64,000 nucleotides of DNA from Alteromonas macleodii ATCC 27126 (GTDB lineage: Bacteria > Pseudomonadota > Gammaproteobacteria > Enterobacterales > Alteromonadaceae): NCBI RefSeq assembly GCF_000172635.2, contig NC_018632.1, positions 4,154,001-4,218,000 of the forward strand, given 5' to 3'. The stretch's first letter is position 1, and each line of letters opens with the position of its first letter. Below, in pieces: positions 44,375 through 53,233 of this stretch. The notes below the pieces were generated by a model. The model was not told where the DNA came from. It was given only the letters and a program-made list of their open reading frames with translations, and searched no databases. The position numbers and the translations under genes were made by a program.

Positions 44375-45463
44375 TCAGTTCTTCGCTGTCAAAGACTCAC
44401 GCTCATTGTTGTAACGTACTTTCTGGCCTGCACGCAGACGTTCAGCTCCTCTCACCACGACCGAGCGCTTCGGGTTCACATCGCCAAACACTTCAATTCT
44501 ATCGCCCATGCCCACCCCGGTTGTCACCTTAACCTGCTCCGCTTCATTATTTTCATTGAGCTGATAGATAAAGGTTCCCGACTTTCTTAGTACCAGTGCA
44601 TCGCGGGGTATGGTGACACCATCATGAGTATCGCTGCTAGGCAACGCCACGCGCACTGCACTGCCTATAGGAAAGTCACCGGGGTTGATGGCAATTCGTA
44701 GCTCCATCATGCGCGATGTACTGTTGCCTACCGGTACAATGGCACGAATAGATTCTTCTACTTGGTTCACGTTATTGTGAACGCTAACGCTCATGCCGTT
44801 AGCAATATAGGGTAATACGTTGAGCGGTGCGCGCACCTGAACTTCAACGCTATCAGGGTTTACCACGCGAAGCAGGGTTTGCCCTACCCCAGTGTATTCG
44901 CCCGGCGACTGCAGCCTTTCAACCACCAAAGCCGTAAAGGGAGCACGAATACTGCTTTGTGCTATCTGATACTCGGTGAATTCTAAATCCAATTTGGCTT
45001 GCGCTAACTCCTGCTTAGCATTTTCTAAGTCAGCTTCCACTTCCTCTAACTCACCTCTGGACGTGTTTTGACTGGCCTGAAGGTTTTTGTACCTCGCGAG
45101 ACGTTTGGTAAACAGTTCAACCTGCGACTGCCATCTGGCAATATTTGAGGCATTTTGATTGCGGGTAATACTTAAGCGAGTATCGTCGACTTTAACTAAA
45201 GGCTCCCCCGCTTTTACCACATCACCTACATCTGCCATCCAAGTAATGCGACCGTCTACCTCAGAGGCTAGGTTCGCATCGATAACGCTAAGTACCGTTC
45301 CAGGAACCCAGGTAAGTTGTGAAATCGCTTGCTCTCTGGCTTCATCTATTTGTACCAGCACCGGCGGTGGTTGATTGCTATCCTGTGCTTGTGCGCTCAA
45401 CGATACACAGCTTGCAAATAAGGTAAACAAACTAAGGGCGAGAGTAGAAGTCGTTGCTTTCAT
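44375..45463 (-). CDS. RND efflux periplasmic adaptor (membrane fusion protein)
   Basis: I start it at ATG 45463 (362 residues), since AAGGAAAAG lies 5-13 bases upstream; an ATG seven codons earlier is open but would overlap the permease gene and contains that site. Signal peptide (AQAQ cleavage near 27), barrel-sandwich lipoyl halves (VDGRITWMADVGDVVKAGEPLVKVDD), an alpha-hairpin (about 85-150), then SIRAPFTALVVERLQSPGEYTGVGQ, a beta-barrel domain and a membrane-proximal domain. No lipobox. It links the RND pump with an outer-membrane channel; no TolC gene lies beside it. Confidence 0.9.
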   Translation of the reverse strand: MKATTSTLALSLFTLFASCVSLSAQAQDSNQPPPVLVQIDEAREQAISQLTWVPGTVLSVIDANLASEVDGRITWMADVGDVVKAGEPLVKVDDTRLSITRNQNASNIARWQSQVELFTKRLARYKNLQASQNTSRGELEEVEADLENAKQELAQAKLDLEFTEYQIAQSSIRAPFTALVVERLQSPGEYTGVGQTLLRVVNPDSVEVQVRAPLNVLPYIANGMSVSVHNNVNQVEESIRAIVPVGNSTSRMMELRIAINPGDFPIGSAVRVALPSSDTHDGVTIPRDALVLRKSGTFIYQLNENNEAEQVKVTTGVGMGDRIEVFGDVNPKRSVVVRGAERLRAGQKVRYNNERESLTAKN

Positions 45464-45476
45464 GGTTGTCTTTTCC

Positions 45477-48400
45477 TTACACATGATCGTTGTATTTATT
45501 TTGTTTTGCGGTGGATGAGGTAGTCGGCGAAGCGCCAGTGCTCTCTATGCACTCGGCCAGGGGTTTGAGTATATTTACAGGTGACTTTGAAGCCGTCATA
45601 CGCAGCAAGGTAGGCAGTAATAGCAAGGTGAATATGGTACTCACCGTCATTCCTCCCACAATAACAGCCGCAAGACCTCGGTAAATAACGCTGCCTGCAC
45701 CTGGTAGCAACAGCAGGGGCAGCATGCCAAAGATTGAAGTCAGCGTGCTCATAAAGATAGGCCGTAAACGTAGTTTGATGGCTTGTTCTACCGCGTCATC
45801 ACGGGTCAGCCCTTCTTGCTCTCCTATACGAGTCTGATGCACGAGTAAAATGGCATTGTTCACCACAAGCCCTAGCAAAATAATGAAGCCAATCATGGTT
45901 AACAGGTCCATGGGCTGGAAGGTAAAGATGTTCATGATACGAATAGCAATCACCCCGCCCACCGTGGCTAGCGGAATAGAAAGTACTACCAGCACGCTGT
46001 CTTTTAACGATTTAAACAACCCCGCCATTAACAGCAGTAGCAACACCATGGCAAAAAGAAAGTTATCAGCCATCGAGGCAATAGCGCCTTTTAAGCTATC
46101 CGCGCTACCACCATAATTAATAGCGCCATCGGTAGGCATCATGGCCATAATGGCAGGTTCAACCTCAGAGGTAATCACTTTCATGGCTTCTTCTAAACTC
46201 ATACCCTCTGGCGGATTTACGTTTAGCGTAAGGGTTCTTCGACCATCAATGCGCTGAATACGACTTGGCCCTACGGCTCTTTCAATACCTACCAGTTCGC
46301 CTAATTGCACCACCTCGCCTGATGGCGTCATGACTGGCGTGCTATTTAAGTCTTCGGGTGTAAACCAGGGTGCTGAGCGAAAGATAATATTCATGCGTTT
46401 GGTGCCATCGAAGTACTCCCCCACATACATACCATCACCCATGGCACGTACCAGGTTCCCCATACTGCCCCGATTTAACCCGACTTCCATCATTCGGCTG
46501 TCATTAGGGTAAAAGCGTAGCTCTGGTTCGGCTTGCTCTAGAGGAGGATTCGAACGCGCATTAGCGTTAGGGAAAACTTCTCTCAATTTATCTAAACCTG
46601 CTTGCGCAGCGATGCCGAGCATGGCTTGGTCGGTACCTTGAAGATGAATGTCGATTGAGCGACCGTTTCCAAAGCCGCCGAACAAATTGCCTTGTTGTGA
46701 AAAGGTCTGTGTATCCGGCAAATCCTTTAAAATTTCATCGCGAACAATGGCTTCTAACTCTTTGACCTTAGACTGATCTTTAGCGCGCACACCCAAATTG
46801 CCGCCATTTGGCCATGTGATAATGTAGTAGTTTTTCAGCGCTGGCTGCTTTTCTCCGTCCATATAGGGCTGCAGTCGCTCAACGATAATTGGCATCACTT
46901 CTTCACTAATAAAGTTTTCACTGGCACCCGCAGGCAAACTTAAGAAGGCGTCAACAGCATCGCGTTTTACGGGCGGCAAATAATCCATGGAAGGCATAAG
47001 CAAAACACTACCTGTAATAGGCACGCCCATGAGTGTTATGACTAATAAAAGGCGGCGAAGCGGCGTACTTGATAGCGACATAATAGCGCGGGTTATCTTA
47101 GCCCATACCCGCTGTAAGCTATCAGCTGGCATATTGCCATTAAGGTATCTAGCGGCAACAACAGGCAATACCGTTACCGCAACCACTAGCGACATACACA
47201 CTGCAATGGCAATGGTAAGAGCGAGGTCAGCAAACAATTGCCCTTCAACATCTTCCAAAAACATGACGGGAATAAAAATAGCAACGGTGGTGGCTGTTGA
47301 CGCCATGAGGGCACCAAACACTTCTTTCGTTCCCCGATGGGCACAATCCTCCATGTGCGTTTGTGAATTTGGGTCTCTATTTTCGATTTCGGCTTCGGCG
47401 CTCTTGCGCGTTCTTACAATGTTTTCCAGCACGACAATAGCGGCATCTAGCACCATACCTACCGCAAAGGCGAGTCCTGCCAGTGAAATGATATTGAGCG
47501 AGCGACCGGTAAGTTGAAGCACCACAAAAGTGCTAAGTAGTGAGATAGGAATGGCCAATGCCACAATGAGCGTTGCCCGCAGCTGACGCATAAAGAGCCA
47601 AAGCACGGCAATGGCAAGCAGCACGCCTATAAATAAATTGCTGGTAACTAGCTGCACCGCTCTATAGATAAACACTGAGGCATCGAAGCTTTGCGTCATT
47701 ACTAACTGTTCAGGGGCCAAGTCCTGTTCGTTTATTTGTGCAACTTTTGCTTTTACGGCTTCTAAGGTAGCTAAAACATTGGCGTTGTTTTGTCTGTCTA
47801 CGCGAATAGATATAGCCGGATTGCCGTTTTGCACACTGTAGTTTGCACCGTCAGCGCGGGTGATTTTAATTTCGGCAATGTCATTTAGAGTGATAGGGCT
47901 GCCGTCTCGCCATTCAAGGATCATTTCACCCATTTGCGTAGGCTCGTAGCGACCTTCAAAACGCAGGGTATAGCGTCTTCTGCCCACATCGACAAAGCCG
48001 CCTGAAATATCATTCGCACGCCCCAACTCGTTGGCAACTGCCGTTAGGTCAATGCCTAACTGCGCCGCTTTAAACGGATCGAAAACAATTTGAAACTCCT
48101 CAACGCCGCCAACACCGCTTTCCATTCGCGCCCTTGCAACGCCCGGGATGGATTCAAGCTGAGGTTTAATGACATCGGTAAAGAAGGTTACATAGGTATT
48201 AATTTCGTTTGGATTGCCCGGAAGGCGCTGAAGAAAAAAGTAGGTCAAAGCGGGGGCGTCTCCCCCACTTCCAGCAAGCATAATATTAGGGGACAAGGCA
48301 TCGCGAGGTAGTGGCGGTACGCGATTCATGCGGCTAATCACTTCAATGAGCGTTTTCTGCATGTCCGTATCTAAACCAAACTCTAGATTAATCCACGCAT

Positions 48401-48662
48401 TACCTTGGTTTGCCCATGCATTCATCGACTCAAGGCCAGGGATCCCTTGCAGCACTTCCTCTTGAGGTTCAATGATCTCCGACTCAATTTCTTGGGGCGA
48501 CGCAGCGCGCCACGAGGTCTGGATATTAATATTCGGTCGTTCAATGTCAGGAAACAGCTGTACCGGTAAATTAAACAGGCTATATAGACCTAAAAACACC
48601 AGCAGTGTTATTCCTATACCTACCCCAGTCGCGTTTTTTATTGCTTGCTTAGTGATGTCCAT
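45477..48662 (-). CDS. RND efflux pump inner-membrane permease (AcrB/HAE-type)
   Basis: At 1061 residues it has the RND length, with a first membrane helix (12-32), two large periplasmic loops and about 12 membrane helices. TM4 reads GLAFAVGMVLDAAIVVLEN: the first of the two proton-relay Asp residues of AcrB is kept, while the second is Ala, as in several non-AcrB RND branches. The porter-domain block QTSWRAASPQEIESEIIEPQ is typical. It likely exports drugs, detergents or natural products. It lies 13 bases upstream of the adaptor gene, permease first, the reverse of the acrAB order. Confidence 0.92.
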   Translation of the reverse strand: MDITKQAIKNATGVGIGITLLVFLGLYSLFNLPVQLFPDIERPNINIQTSWRAASPQEIESEIIEPQEEVLQGIPGLESMNAWANQGNAWINLEFGLDTDMQKTLIEVISRMNRVPPLPRDALSPNIMLAGSGGDAPALTYFFLQRLPGNPNEINTYVTFFTDVIKPQLESIPGVARARMESGVGGVEEFQIVFDPFKAAQLGIDLTAVANELGRANDISGGFVDVGRRRYTLRFEGRYEPTQMGEMILEWRDGSPITLNDIAEIKITRADGANYSVQNGNPAISIRVDRQNNANVLATLEAVKAKVAQINEQDLAPEQLVMTQSFDASVFIYRAVQLVTSNLFIGVLLAIAVLWLFMRQLRATLIVALAIPISLLSTFVVLQLTGRSLNIISLAGLAFAVGMVLDAAIVVLENIVRTRKSAEAEIENRDPNSQTHMEDCAHRGTKEVFGALMASTATTVAIFIPVMFLEDVEGQLFADLALTIAIAVCMSLVVAVTVLPVVAARYLNGNMPADSLQRVWAKITRAIMSLSSTPLRRLLLVITLMGVPITGSVLLMPSMDYLPPVKRDAVDAFLSLPAGASENFISEEVMPIIVERLQPYMDGEKQPALKNYYIITWPNGGNLGVRAKDQSKVKELEAIVRDEILKDLPDTQTFSQQGNLFGGFGNGRSIDIHLQGTDQAMLGIAAQAGLDKLREVFPNANARSNPPLEQAEPELRFYPNDSRMMEVGLNRGSMGNLVRAMGDGMYVGEYFDGTKRMNIIFRSAPWFTPEDLNSTPVMTPSGEVVQLGELVGIERAVGPSRIQRIDGRRTLTLNVNPPEGMSLEEAMKVITSEVEPAIMAMMPTDGAINYGGSADSLKGAIASMADNFLFAMVLLLLLMAGLFKSLKDSVLVVLSIPLATVGGVIAIRIMNIFTFQPMDLLTMIGFIILLGLVVNNAILLVHQTRIGEQEGLTRDDAVEQAIKLRLRPIFMSTLTSIFGMLPLLLLPGAGSVIYRGLAAVIVGGMTVSTIFTLLLLPTLLRMTASKSPVNILKPLAECIESTGASPTTSSTAKQNKYNDHV

Positions 48663-49075
48663 AATATGGCACTTATGCTTTTTATTGTTTGGTTTACTAT
48701 AGGTCGCAGGAATGACAGAAAAAGTTTAAAGCCATGACACTAAGAATTTCAGCGATTATTAACATTTTGTTTAAATGCCGTTTAAAAAACGTTATTTATC
48801 GCAGATGAGTGGACCTCAAAAATACGCCATTTGTCGGCGCTGGACATATTTGCTTACACCCACCGTTAATTAGGCGTCGCGACGTGGAGTGAGGGTAGGG
48901 ATATTTTTAACTCGCCCTTCGGGAAGGTTTGGCAAGCATCACTATGGGAATTTAAAAAGCAACGGCCATTCCTACATTCCCACGCTTTGCTAGGAAACTT
49001 ACCAGCACCTTCTGGGTGGGCAATCATCTATGCGGATTGGTATTGTTCTTTAAGTATCGAACAAAAATTTAGAGC
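48663..49075. other. Intergenic stretch with no recognised gene
   Basis: Between the RND permease start and the rplI terminator. I find no reading frame with coding character on either strand, no tRNA, and no matching repeat elsewhere in the window. A short palindrome CCCTTCGGG (48917-48925) occurs near its middle. The part near 48663 must hold the promoter of the RND operon. Confidence 0.5.
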
Positions 49076-49107
49076 AAAAAAAAAGCCGCTCTAGGAGCGG
49101 CTTTTTT
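49076..49107 (-). terminator. Terminator of the rpsF-rpsR-rplI operon
   Basis: On the minus strand a stem AGCCGCTC / GAGCGGCT with loop CTA is followed by nine T. It starts 16 bases after the rplI stop at 49123. Confidence 0.92.
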
Positions 49108-49122
49108 CAAATACGTCAGCGA

Positions 49123-49575
49123 TTACGCTTCAGCAATGATGATCACTTTGATTGAAGTGATAACGTCAGAGTGAAGTTGTAAGTCGATGTCATACTCACC
49201 AGTTTCACGAAGAGTACCAGTAGGTAGTTTAACTTCTGCTTTTTGTACTTCAACGCCAGCTGCAGTGATTGCATCAGCGATGTCACGAGTACCAACAGAG
49301 CCAAATAGTTTACCTTCGTCACCAGCAGGAGCTGCGATTGTAACTTCAGCAAGCTCAGCAACTTTTTCAGCGCGTGCGTTAGCAGCAGCTAGTTGCTCAG
49401 CAATTTTCGCTTCAAGTTCAGCACGACGTGCTTCGAACTTTTCAACGTTGTCTTTAGTTGCAGGAACCGCTTTACCCTGTGGGAAAAGGAAGTTACGAGC
49501 GTAACCAGACTTAACAGTCACTTGGTCGCCCAGGCCGCCAAGGTTGGCGATTTTATCTAGTAGGATGATATTCAT
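49123..49575 (-). CDS. rplI: 50S ribosomal protein L9
   Basis: The 150-residue protein has the L9 N-terminal domain ([35 protein letters not shown]), a long central helix (residues 40-75) and the C-terminal domain ([37 protein letters not shown]). It binds 23S rRNA at the base of the L1 stalk. Last gene of the operon; codon use is strongly biased as in highly expressed genes. Confidence 0.98.
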   Translation of the reverse strand: MNIILLDKIANLGGLGDQVTVKSGYARNFLFPQGKAVPATKDNVEKFEARRAELEAKIAEQLAAANARAEKVAELAEVTIAAPAGDEGKLFGSVGTRDIADAITAAGVEVQKAEVKLPTGTLRETGEYDIDLQLHSDVITSIKVIIIAEA

Positions 49576-49601
49576 CTTAGCTAACCCTTATATTCGCCAA
49601 A

Positions 49602-49829
49602 TTACTTGTGTGAATCAGTGTACGGAAGCAACGCAAGGAAACGTGCGCGCTTGATCGCAGAAGACAGCTGACGCTGATATTTTGCGCTTGTACCAGTAAT
49701 ACGGCTAGGGACAATTTTACCGCTCTCAGTGATGTAGTTCTTAAGAGTAGCGATATCTTTGTAATCAATCTCAGTCACACCTTCTGCAGTGAAACGGCAG
49801 AACTTACGACGTCTGAAAAAACGAGCCAT
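49602..49829 (-). CDS. rpsR: 30S ribosomal protein S18
   Basis: A 75-residue basic protein, complete: [32 protein letters not shown], then [32 protein letters not shown]. It binds with S6 on the 30S platform. It lies only 11 bases after rpsF; there is no room for priB, which separates them in E. coli. Confidence 0.98.
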   Translation of the reverse strand: MARFFRRRKFCRFTAEGVTEIDYKDIATLKNYITESGKIVPSRITGTSAKYQRQLSSAIKRARFLALLPYTDSHK

Positions 49830-49840
49830 GGGTGATCTCC

Positions 49841-50242
49841 TTAAGCGTTGTCTTCAGTGGTTTCAGTTTTCTTTTCCGCGCGATCTTGGCGAGGAGCAGA
49901 ATCGTCACGACGCTCACGACGAGGCTCTTCTTTCATCATTGGAGAAGGCTCAGTCACAGCAGTCTTAGTGCGCATAACCATGTTACGTAGGATCACGTCG
50001 TTGAAACGGAAAGCATTTTCCAATTCATCAACAGCTTCTGCAGACGCTTCAGCATTGATTAGTACGTAGTGGGCTTTGTGCAGCTTTTCAATTGGGTAAG
50101 CCAGTTGACGACGGCCCCAATCTTCTAAACGATGAATCTGACCACCGTCTTGCTTTAGGATTGTGGTATAACGCTCGATCATACCAGGTACTTGTTCACT
50201 CTGATCAGGGTGAACCATAAATACGATTTCGTAATGACGCAT
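49841..50242 (-). CDS. rpsF: 30S ribosomal protein S6
   Basis: The S6 core ([25 protein letters not shown], then [41 protein letters not shown]) is followed by a 35-residue charged tail ([21 protein letters not shown]) that is longer than in many species; E. coli S6 has a Glu tail added by RimK. 133 residues. The leader contains the segment ACAACCGTAAGGAGC, in which CCG could form the S6:S18 binding site that regulates this operon in many bacteria. Confidence 0.97.
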   Translation of the reverse strand: MRHYEIVFMVHPDQSEQVPGMIERYTTILKQDGGQIHRLEDWGRRQLAYPIEKLHKAHYVLINAEASAEAVDELENAFRFNDVILRNMVMRTKTAVTEPSPMMKEEPRRERRDDSAPRQDRAEKKTETTEDNA

Positions 50243-50326
50243 TATAGCTCCTTACGGTTGTAGCCTCGACAGTACAGCCGACTGTATGGAGACAAGGAAC
50301 GAATTGGGATGGCTGTAAGGGCGCGC

Positions 50327-50355
50327 ATTATACGCAGCAGTTACTAATTGCACAA
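50327..50355 (-). promoter_or_regulatory. Promoter of the rpsF-rpsR-rplI operon
   Basis: On the minus strand TTGTGC (50355-50350), a 17-base spacer and a perfect TATAAT (50332-50327), followed by a GC-rich discriminator GCGCGCCC. The GC discriminator is typical for promoters under stringent (ppGpp) control, as expected for ribosomal proteins. The 5' leader is about 80 bases. Confidence 0.75.
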
Positions 50356-50423
50356 GCATTAATCACCTTTAGAACAATCATTTGCCCTTTCCCCAAACAC
50401 TACGCTCAGACATTTAATCAAAA

Positions 50424-50443
50424 TACTGTTTATTTATACAGTA
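50424..50443 (+). promoter_or_regulatory. LexA (SOS) box upstream of yebG
   Basis: TACTGTTTATTTATACAGTA: CTGT-N8-ACAG with A/T-rich centre, close to the gammaproteobacterial consensus TACTGTATATATATACAGTA (two mismatches). It lies 45 bases before the yebG start, and a second TACTGTACAG follows directly (50457 end). SOS control of yebG is known in E. coli. Confidence 0.88.
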
Positions 50444-50488
50444 AAATACTGTACAGTTTTTGTGTCTTTAATAAACAGGGGACCTACC

Positions 50489-50776
50489 ATGGCCATTACC
50501 ACACAGTATGTTGTTACGCACAAAGGGGTAGAAAAATTGGTAACTACCGACAAAAAAGAAGCCGATCAGTATGACAAAATGCTCGATGCAGCAGATAACC
50601 TTGCTGACTACATTCATGCGAAGGGCATCAAGCTAGACGATAGCGTAGTGGAAGAGCTCACCATCATGCTGTCTAAAAACAAAGATAAAATCAGTAAGAT
50701 TTTCAAAGGCGCTACCGCAGAAAGCGTATTAGAAGATGAAAGCGCAGAAGTGGTAAAGCTACAAGCTAACGGCTGA
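50489..50776 (+). CDS. yebG: YebG family DNA damage-inducible protein
   Basis: ATG 50489 with AGGGGA 6 bases upstream; an ATG-less extension upstream is not needed. The 95-residue product resembles YebG: AITTQYVVTHKGVEKLVTTDKKEADQYDKMLDAADNL, then IHAKGIKLDDSVVEELTIMLSKNKD. YebG is a small SOS-induced protein whose molecular role is unknown. A near-consensus LexA box upstream fits that regulation. The acidic C-terminal tail is variable in the family. Confidence 0.9.
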   Translation: MAITTQYVVTHKGVEKLVTTDKKEADQYDKMLDAADNLADYIHAKGIKLDDSVVEELTIMLSKNKDKISKIFKGATAESVLEDESAEVVKLQANG

Positions 50777-50877
50777 TAATTTAGGCGCGCCTCTCTTTTG
50801 CGTCGTTATGATGAGCAATTAATAAGAGCAATTGCCGCTTTAGGCTGATGAGATCTGATAGCATAGCTATACGCAAA

Positions 50878-50896
50878 AATGTTATTTGATAACATT
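50878..50896. promoter_or_regulatory. Zur-box-like palindrome upstream of the ABC transporter pair
   Basis: AATGTTAT-TTG-ATAACATT is a perfect 8-bp inverted repeat about a 3-base centre, the same arms as in the Zur boxes of E. coli and Vibrio (AATGTTAT...ATAACATT). It lies about 100 bases before the GTG start at 50999. A zur gene is present in this window (29706). Zinc repression of the transporter is inferred. Confidence 0.65.
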
Positions 50897-50998
50897 ACCT
50901 CAACGCGGCAATGTGTTTTCTCTGGTTTTTAACTGGGTGAACAGACGTGTCGCTTTTGCTAATGTGAACATAAGACGTAAATACAGGTCGGGCTTAGC

Positions 50999-51802
50999 GT
51001 GAATACCACCAATAAAAAAAATAGCACTCACTCCCAGCGCAACGCAGTGTCTGAAGGGCACAACGCAGTGAATAAAGAGCGCAATACAGCGATTGAAGTT
51101 AGCAATTTACAGTTTTCGTACACCAAAGAAAGCCCCCCCATCATTGACATTAAAGCGTGGCAAGTTTCGCAAGGTGAGCACGTTTTTCTCTCAGGGCCTT
51201 CGGGTAGCGGAAAGAGCACATTGCTCAATTTGCTGTGCGGAACATTAACTCCAACTCAGGGCGACATTGCCTTATTAGCGCAGCCTTTCTCCGCATTATC
51301 GAACCGACAGCGGGACAAGTTTAGAGCACGCAATATCGGCGTTGTTTTTCAACAATTTAATCTTATTCCCTACCTTTCTGTGGCACAGAACATTAATGCG
51401 GCGGTGTATTTTGCAAGTACAAACGTCAGCAAGACAGTATCAGACGCAAAGCTTCGTCATTTACTGGACAAGCTACAGCTGCCTTCTCACGTGCTGCATG
51501 CGAAAGCTGACGCATTGAGTATTGGTCAGCAGCAGCGCGTTGCCATTGCCAGAGCACTGATTAACGACCCACAATTATTAATTGTCGATGAACCTACCTC
51601 TGCCCTAGATACCGATGCCAGAGATAGTTTTATGTCGCTGCTAAAAGACGTTGCAGGTGAAAGCACCATGATTTTTGTTAGTCACGATAAAGCCATGGAG
51701 AGTTATTTTGACCGCCACTGCAGCATGAGTGAATTAAGCCCAAGTACAAACCACATAAAAACGCGAGGCGATGAAGCCCCAAAAGCACAGGAGCGTGCGT
51801 AA
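50999..51802 (+). CDS. ABC transporter ATP-binding protein, LolD/MacB-like; predicted zinc import
   Basis: This 267-residue ATPase has Walker A GPSGSGKST, Q-loop FQQFNLIPYLSV, signature LSIGQQQRVAIARAL, Walker B LLIVDEPTSALD and the H-loop FVSHDK. The folded domain begins at residue 31; the preceding Asn/Ser/Glu-rich segment is unusual and may be shortened if the GTG 23 codons further in is used. The start at GTG 50999 overlaps nothing. Stop and permease start overlap by one base. Upstream lies a Zur-type palindrome, so the pair may be related to the zinc uptake system ZrgBC of Vibrio, but the periplasmic ZrgA-like protein is not in the window. Confidence 0.85.
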   Translation: MNTTNKKNSTHSQRNAVSEGHNAVNKERNTAIEVSNLQFSYTKESPPIIDIKAWQVSQGEHVFLSGPSGSGKSTLLNLLCGTLTPTQGDIALLAQPFSALSNRQRDKFRARNIGVVFQQFNLIPYLSVAQNINAAVYFASTNVSKTVSDAKLRHLLDKLQLPSHVLHAKADALSIGQQQRVAIARALINDPQLLIVDEPTSALDTDARDSFMSLLKDVAGESTMIFVSHDKAMESYFDRHCSMSELSPSTNHIKTRGDEAPKAQERA

Positions 51803-53127
51803 TGCTAAGTACCATTGCTATTGAAAGCTTAAAGCGCAGGAAAACAACGGCAATCCTCACACTTTTAAGCATCACCATCAGCATTAGTTTACTTTTGTGC
51901 GTGGACATTATTCGCACCCAAGTTAAAACCAGTTTTACGCGCACCGTTTCTGGTGTTGATCTTATTGTTGGCGCACCAAGTGGACAGCTTAATTTACTCC
52001 TGTCATCAGTGTTTAATATAGGCACTCCCACCAAAGGTATTGAATATAAAAGTATTGCGGCGCTTCAATCTAACAAGCAGGTATCGTGGCTTATCCCACT
52101 ATCTTTGGGTGATACCCACAGAGGTTTTAGAGTAGTAGGTACGACCAACAGCTTTTTCGACCACTTTAAATACGGTGATATGCAATCACTTGAAATGGCA
52201 GCAGGCTCGGCATTTACGCAGCCACTGTCTACCGTTGTTGGCGCAGATATCGCCAAATCATTGGGGTACAAGGTAGGGGATAAGATTATTATTTCCCATG
52301 GTCTGGGTAGCGTATCGTTCAACAACCATGATGATCACCCTTTCACTATCTCAGGCATAGTTAAGAAAACCGGTACGCCCGTAGATAAAGCCGTATACGT
52401 TACCCTACAGGGACTTGAAGAAGCCCACACAGGACCTAAACATTCCCCCACCTCAATGTTAGGCCGTAAATCTGCTGACAAGGCGCAAGAGCATGAGCAT
52501 GAGCATGAGCATGAGCATGAGCATGACGAGCATACAAAAGAACATGCAGTTTACAATAGCGAAGCGTTTACGCCTGAGTCAGTATCCGTGGTGATGCTGG
52601 GGCTTAAACATCGGGTAACTGCACTGCAGCTTCAGTATCAAATTAATCAAAGTAAAAAAGAGCCGCTAATGGCTATTCTACCGGGCATGGCACTCGCAGA
52701 ACTTTGGCAAATTATGGGAAATGTTGAATCGCTATTGCTTGGCCTTTCCGGTCTTATCGTCATCTGCGCGCTAATTGGGCTTGCGACTATGCTGCTGGCA
52801 ACGATGAGAGAGCGTTATCAAGAAATCGCCGTTTTACGAACTATAGGCGCAGGACCGTTTACCTTACTGCTACTCATACAGATTGAAGCGATGCTGCTTA
52901 CGATTGTGAGTGCCGCACTGAGTTTAGGCTTGGTAGCTGGGCTTATGAGCGCACTAAAACCTTGGTTAAGCAGTACCTATGGATTGTTTTTGAGCAGCCC
53001 GCTGTTTGGACAAAGCAGTGTCATTATCATTTTACTGATACTGGGGTGCACATACTTGGTTTCACTATTCCCCGCTGTGGCGGCCTACAGACGCGGCCTA
53101 CACGCGGGACTAAACGCGAACTCATAA
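51802..53127 (+). CDS. FtsX/MacB-type ABC permease with Glu-His repeat; predicted zinc import
   Basis: 441 residues: first membrane helix (about 15-35), a periplasmic MacB-like domain (36-300), then three helices with LAELWQIMGNVESLLLGLSGLIVICALIGLATMLLATMRERYQEIAVLRTIGA, characteristic of FtsX-like permeases. The periplasmic domain carries EHEHEHEHEHEHDEHTKEH (about 230-248), a probable zinc-binding loop encoded by the six-copy GAGCAT repeat. Co-translated with the ATPase (TAATG overlap). Histidine-rich loops and a Zur-like operator point to zinc. MacB-type permeases usually export, so direction needs testing. Confidence 0.83.
   Translation: MLSTIAIESLKRRKTTAILTLLSITISISLLLCVDIIRTQVKTSFTRTVSGVDLIVGAPSGQLNLLLSSVFNIGTPTKGIEYKSIAALQSNKQVSWLIPLSLGDTHRGFRVVGTTNSFFDHFKYGDMQSLEMAAGSAFTQPLSTVVGADIAKSLGYKVGDKIIISHGLGSVSFNNHDDHPFTISGIVKKTGTPVDKAVYVTLQGLEEAHTGPKHSPTSMLGRKSADKAQEHEHEHEHEHEHDEHTKEHAVYNSEAFTPESVSVVMLGLKHRVTALQLQYQINQSKKEPLMAILPGMALAELWQIMGNVESLLLGLSGLIVICALIGLATMLLATMRERYQEIAVLRTIGAGPFTLLLLIQIEAMLLTIVSAALSLGLVAGLMSALKPWLSSTYGLFLSSPLFGQSSVIIILLILGCTYLVSLFPAVAAYRRGLHAGLNANS
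52489..52524 (+). repeat. GAGCAT hexanucleotide tandem repeat, six copies
   Basis: Six perfect GAGCAT units encode Glu-His six times inside the permease periplasmic domain. Because units are 6 bp, gain or loss by slippage keeps the frame and would only change the number of metal-binding His residues. Confidence 0.9.
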
Positions 53128-53233
53128 ATACCCACGCCTATAGCGTTATTTCGGGTATTAAGTATTCTATTTAGCCCCACATCTGTGCGCCAATAGGCAA
53201 TAGGTCTTTTAATGGAGCGAGCTGGAGAGAGTA

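Noticed and set aside
45464-45484. Upstream start of the efflux adaptor
   Set aside because: The seven added codons contain the AAGGAAAAG that serves the ATG at 45463, and the signal peptide fits better from there.
46144-48662. Long open frames on the plus strand within the RND permease
   Set aside because: They are the opposite-strand shadow of the permease, whose 1061 residues match the RND family throughout.
48663-49075. Small gene or insertion remnant upstream of the RND operon
   Set aside because: All frames are closed within about 25-30 codons and no inverted repeats bound the region; only an ordinary promoter region can be supported.
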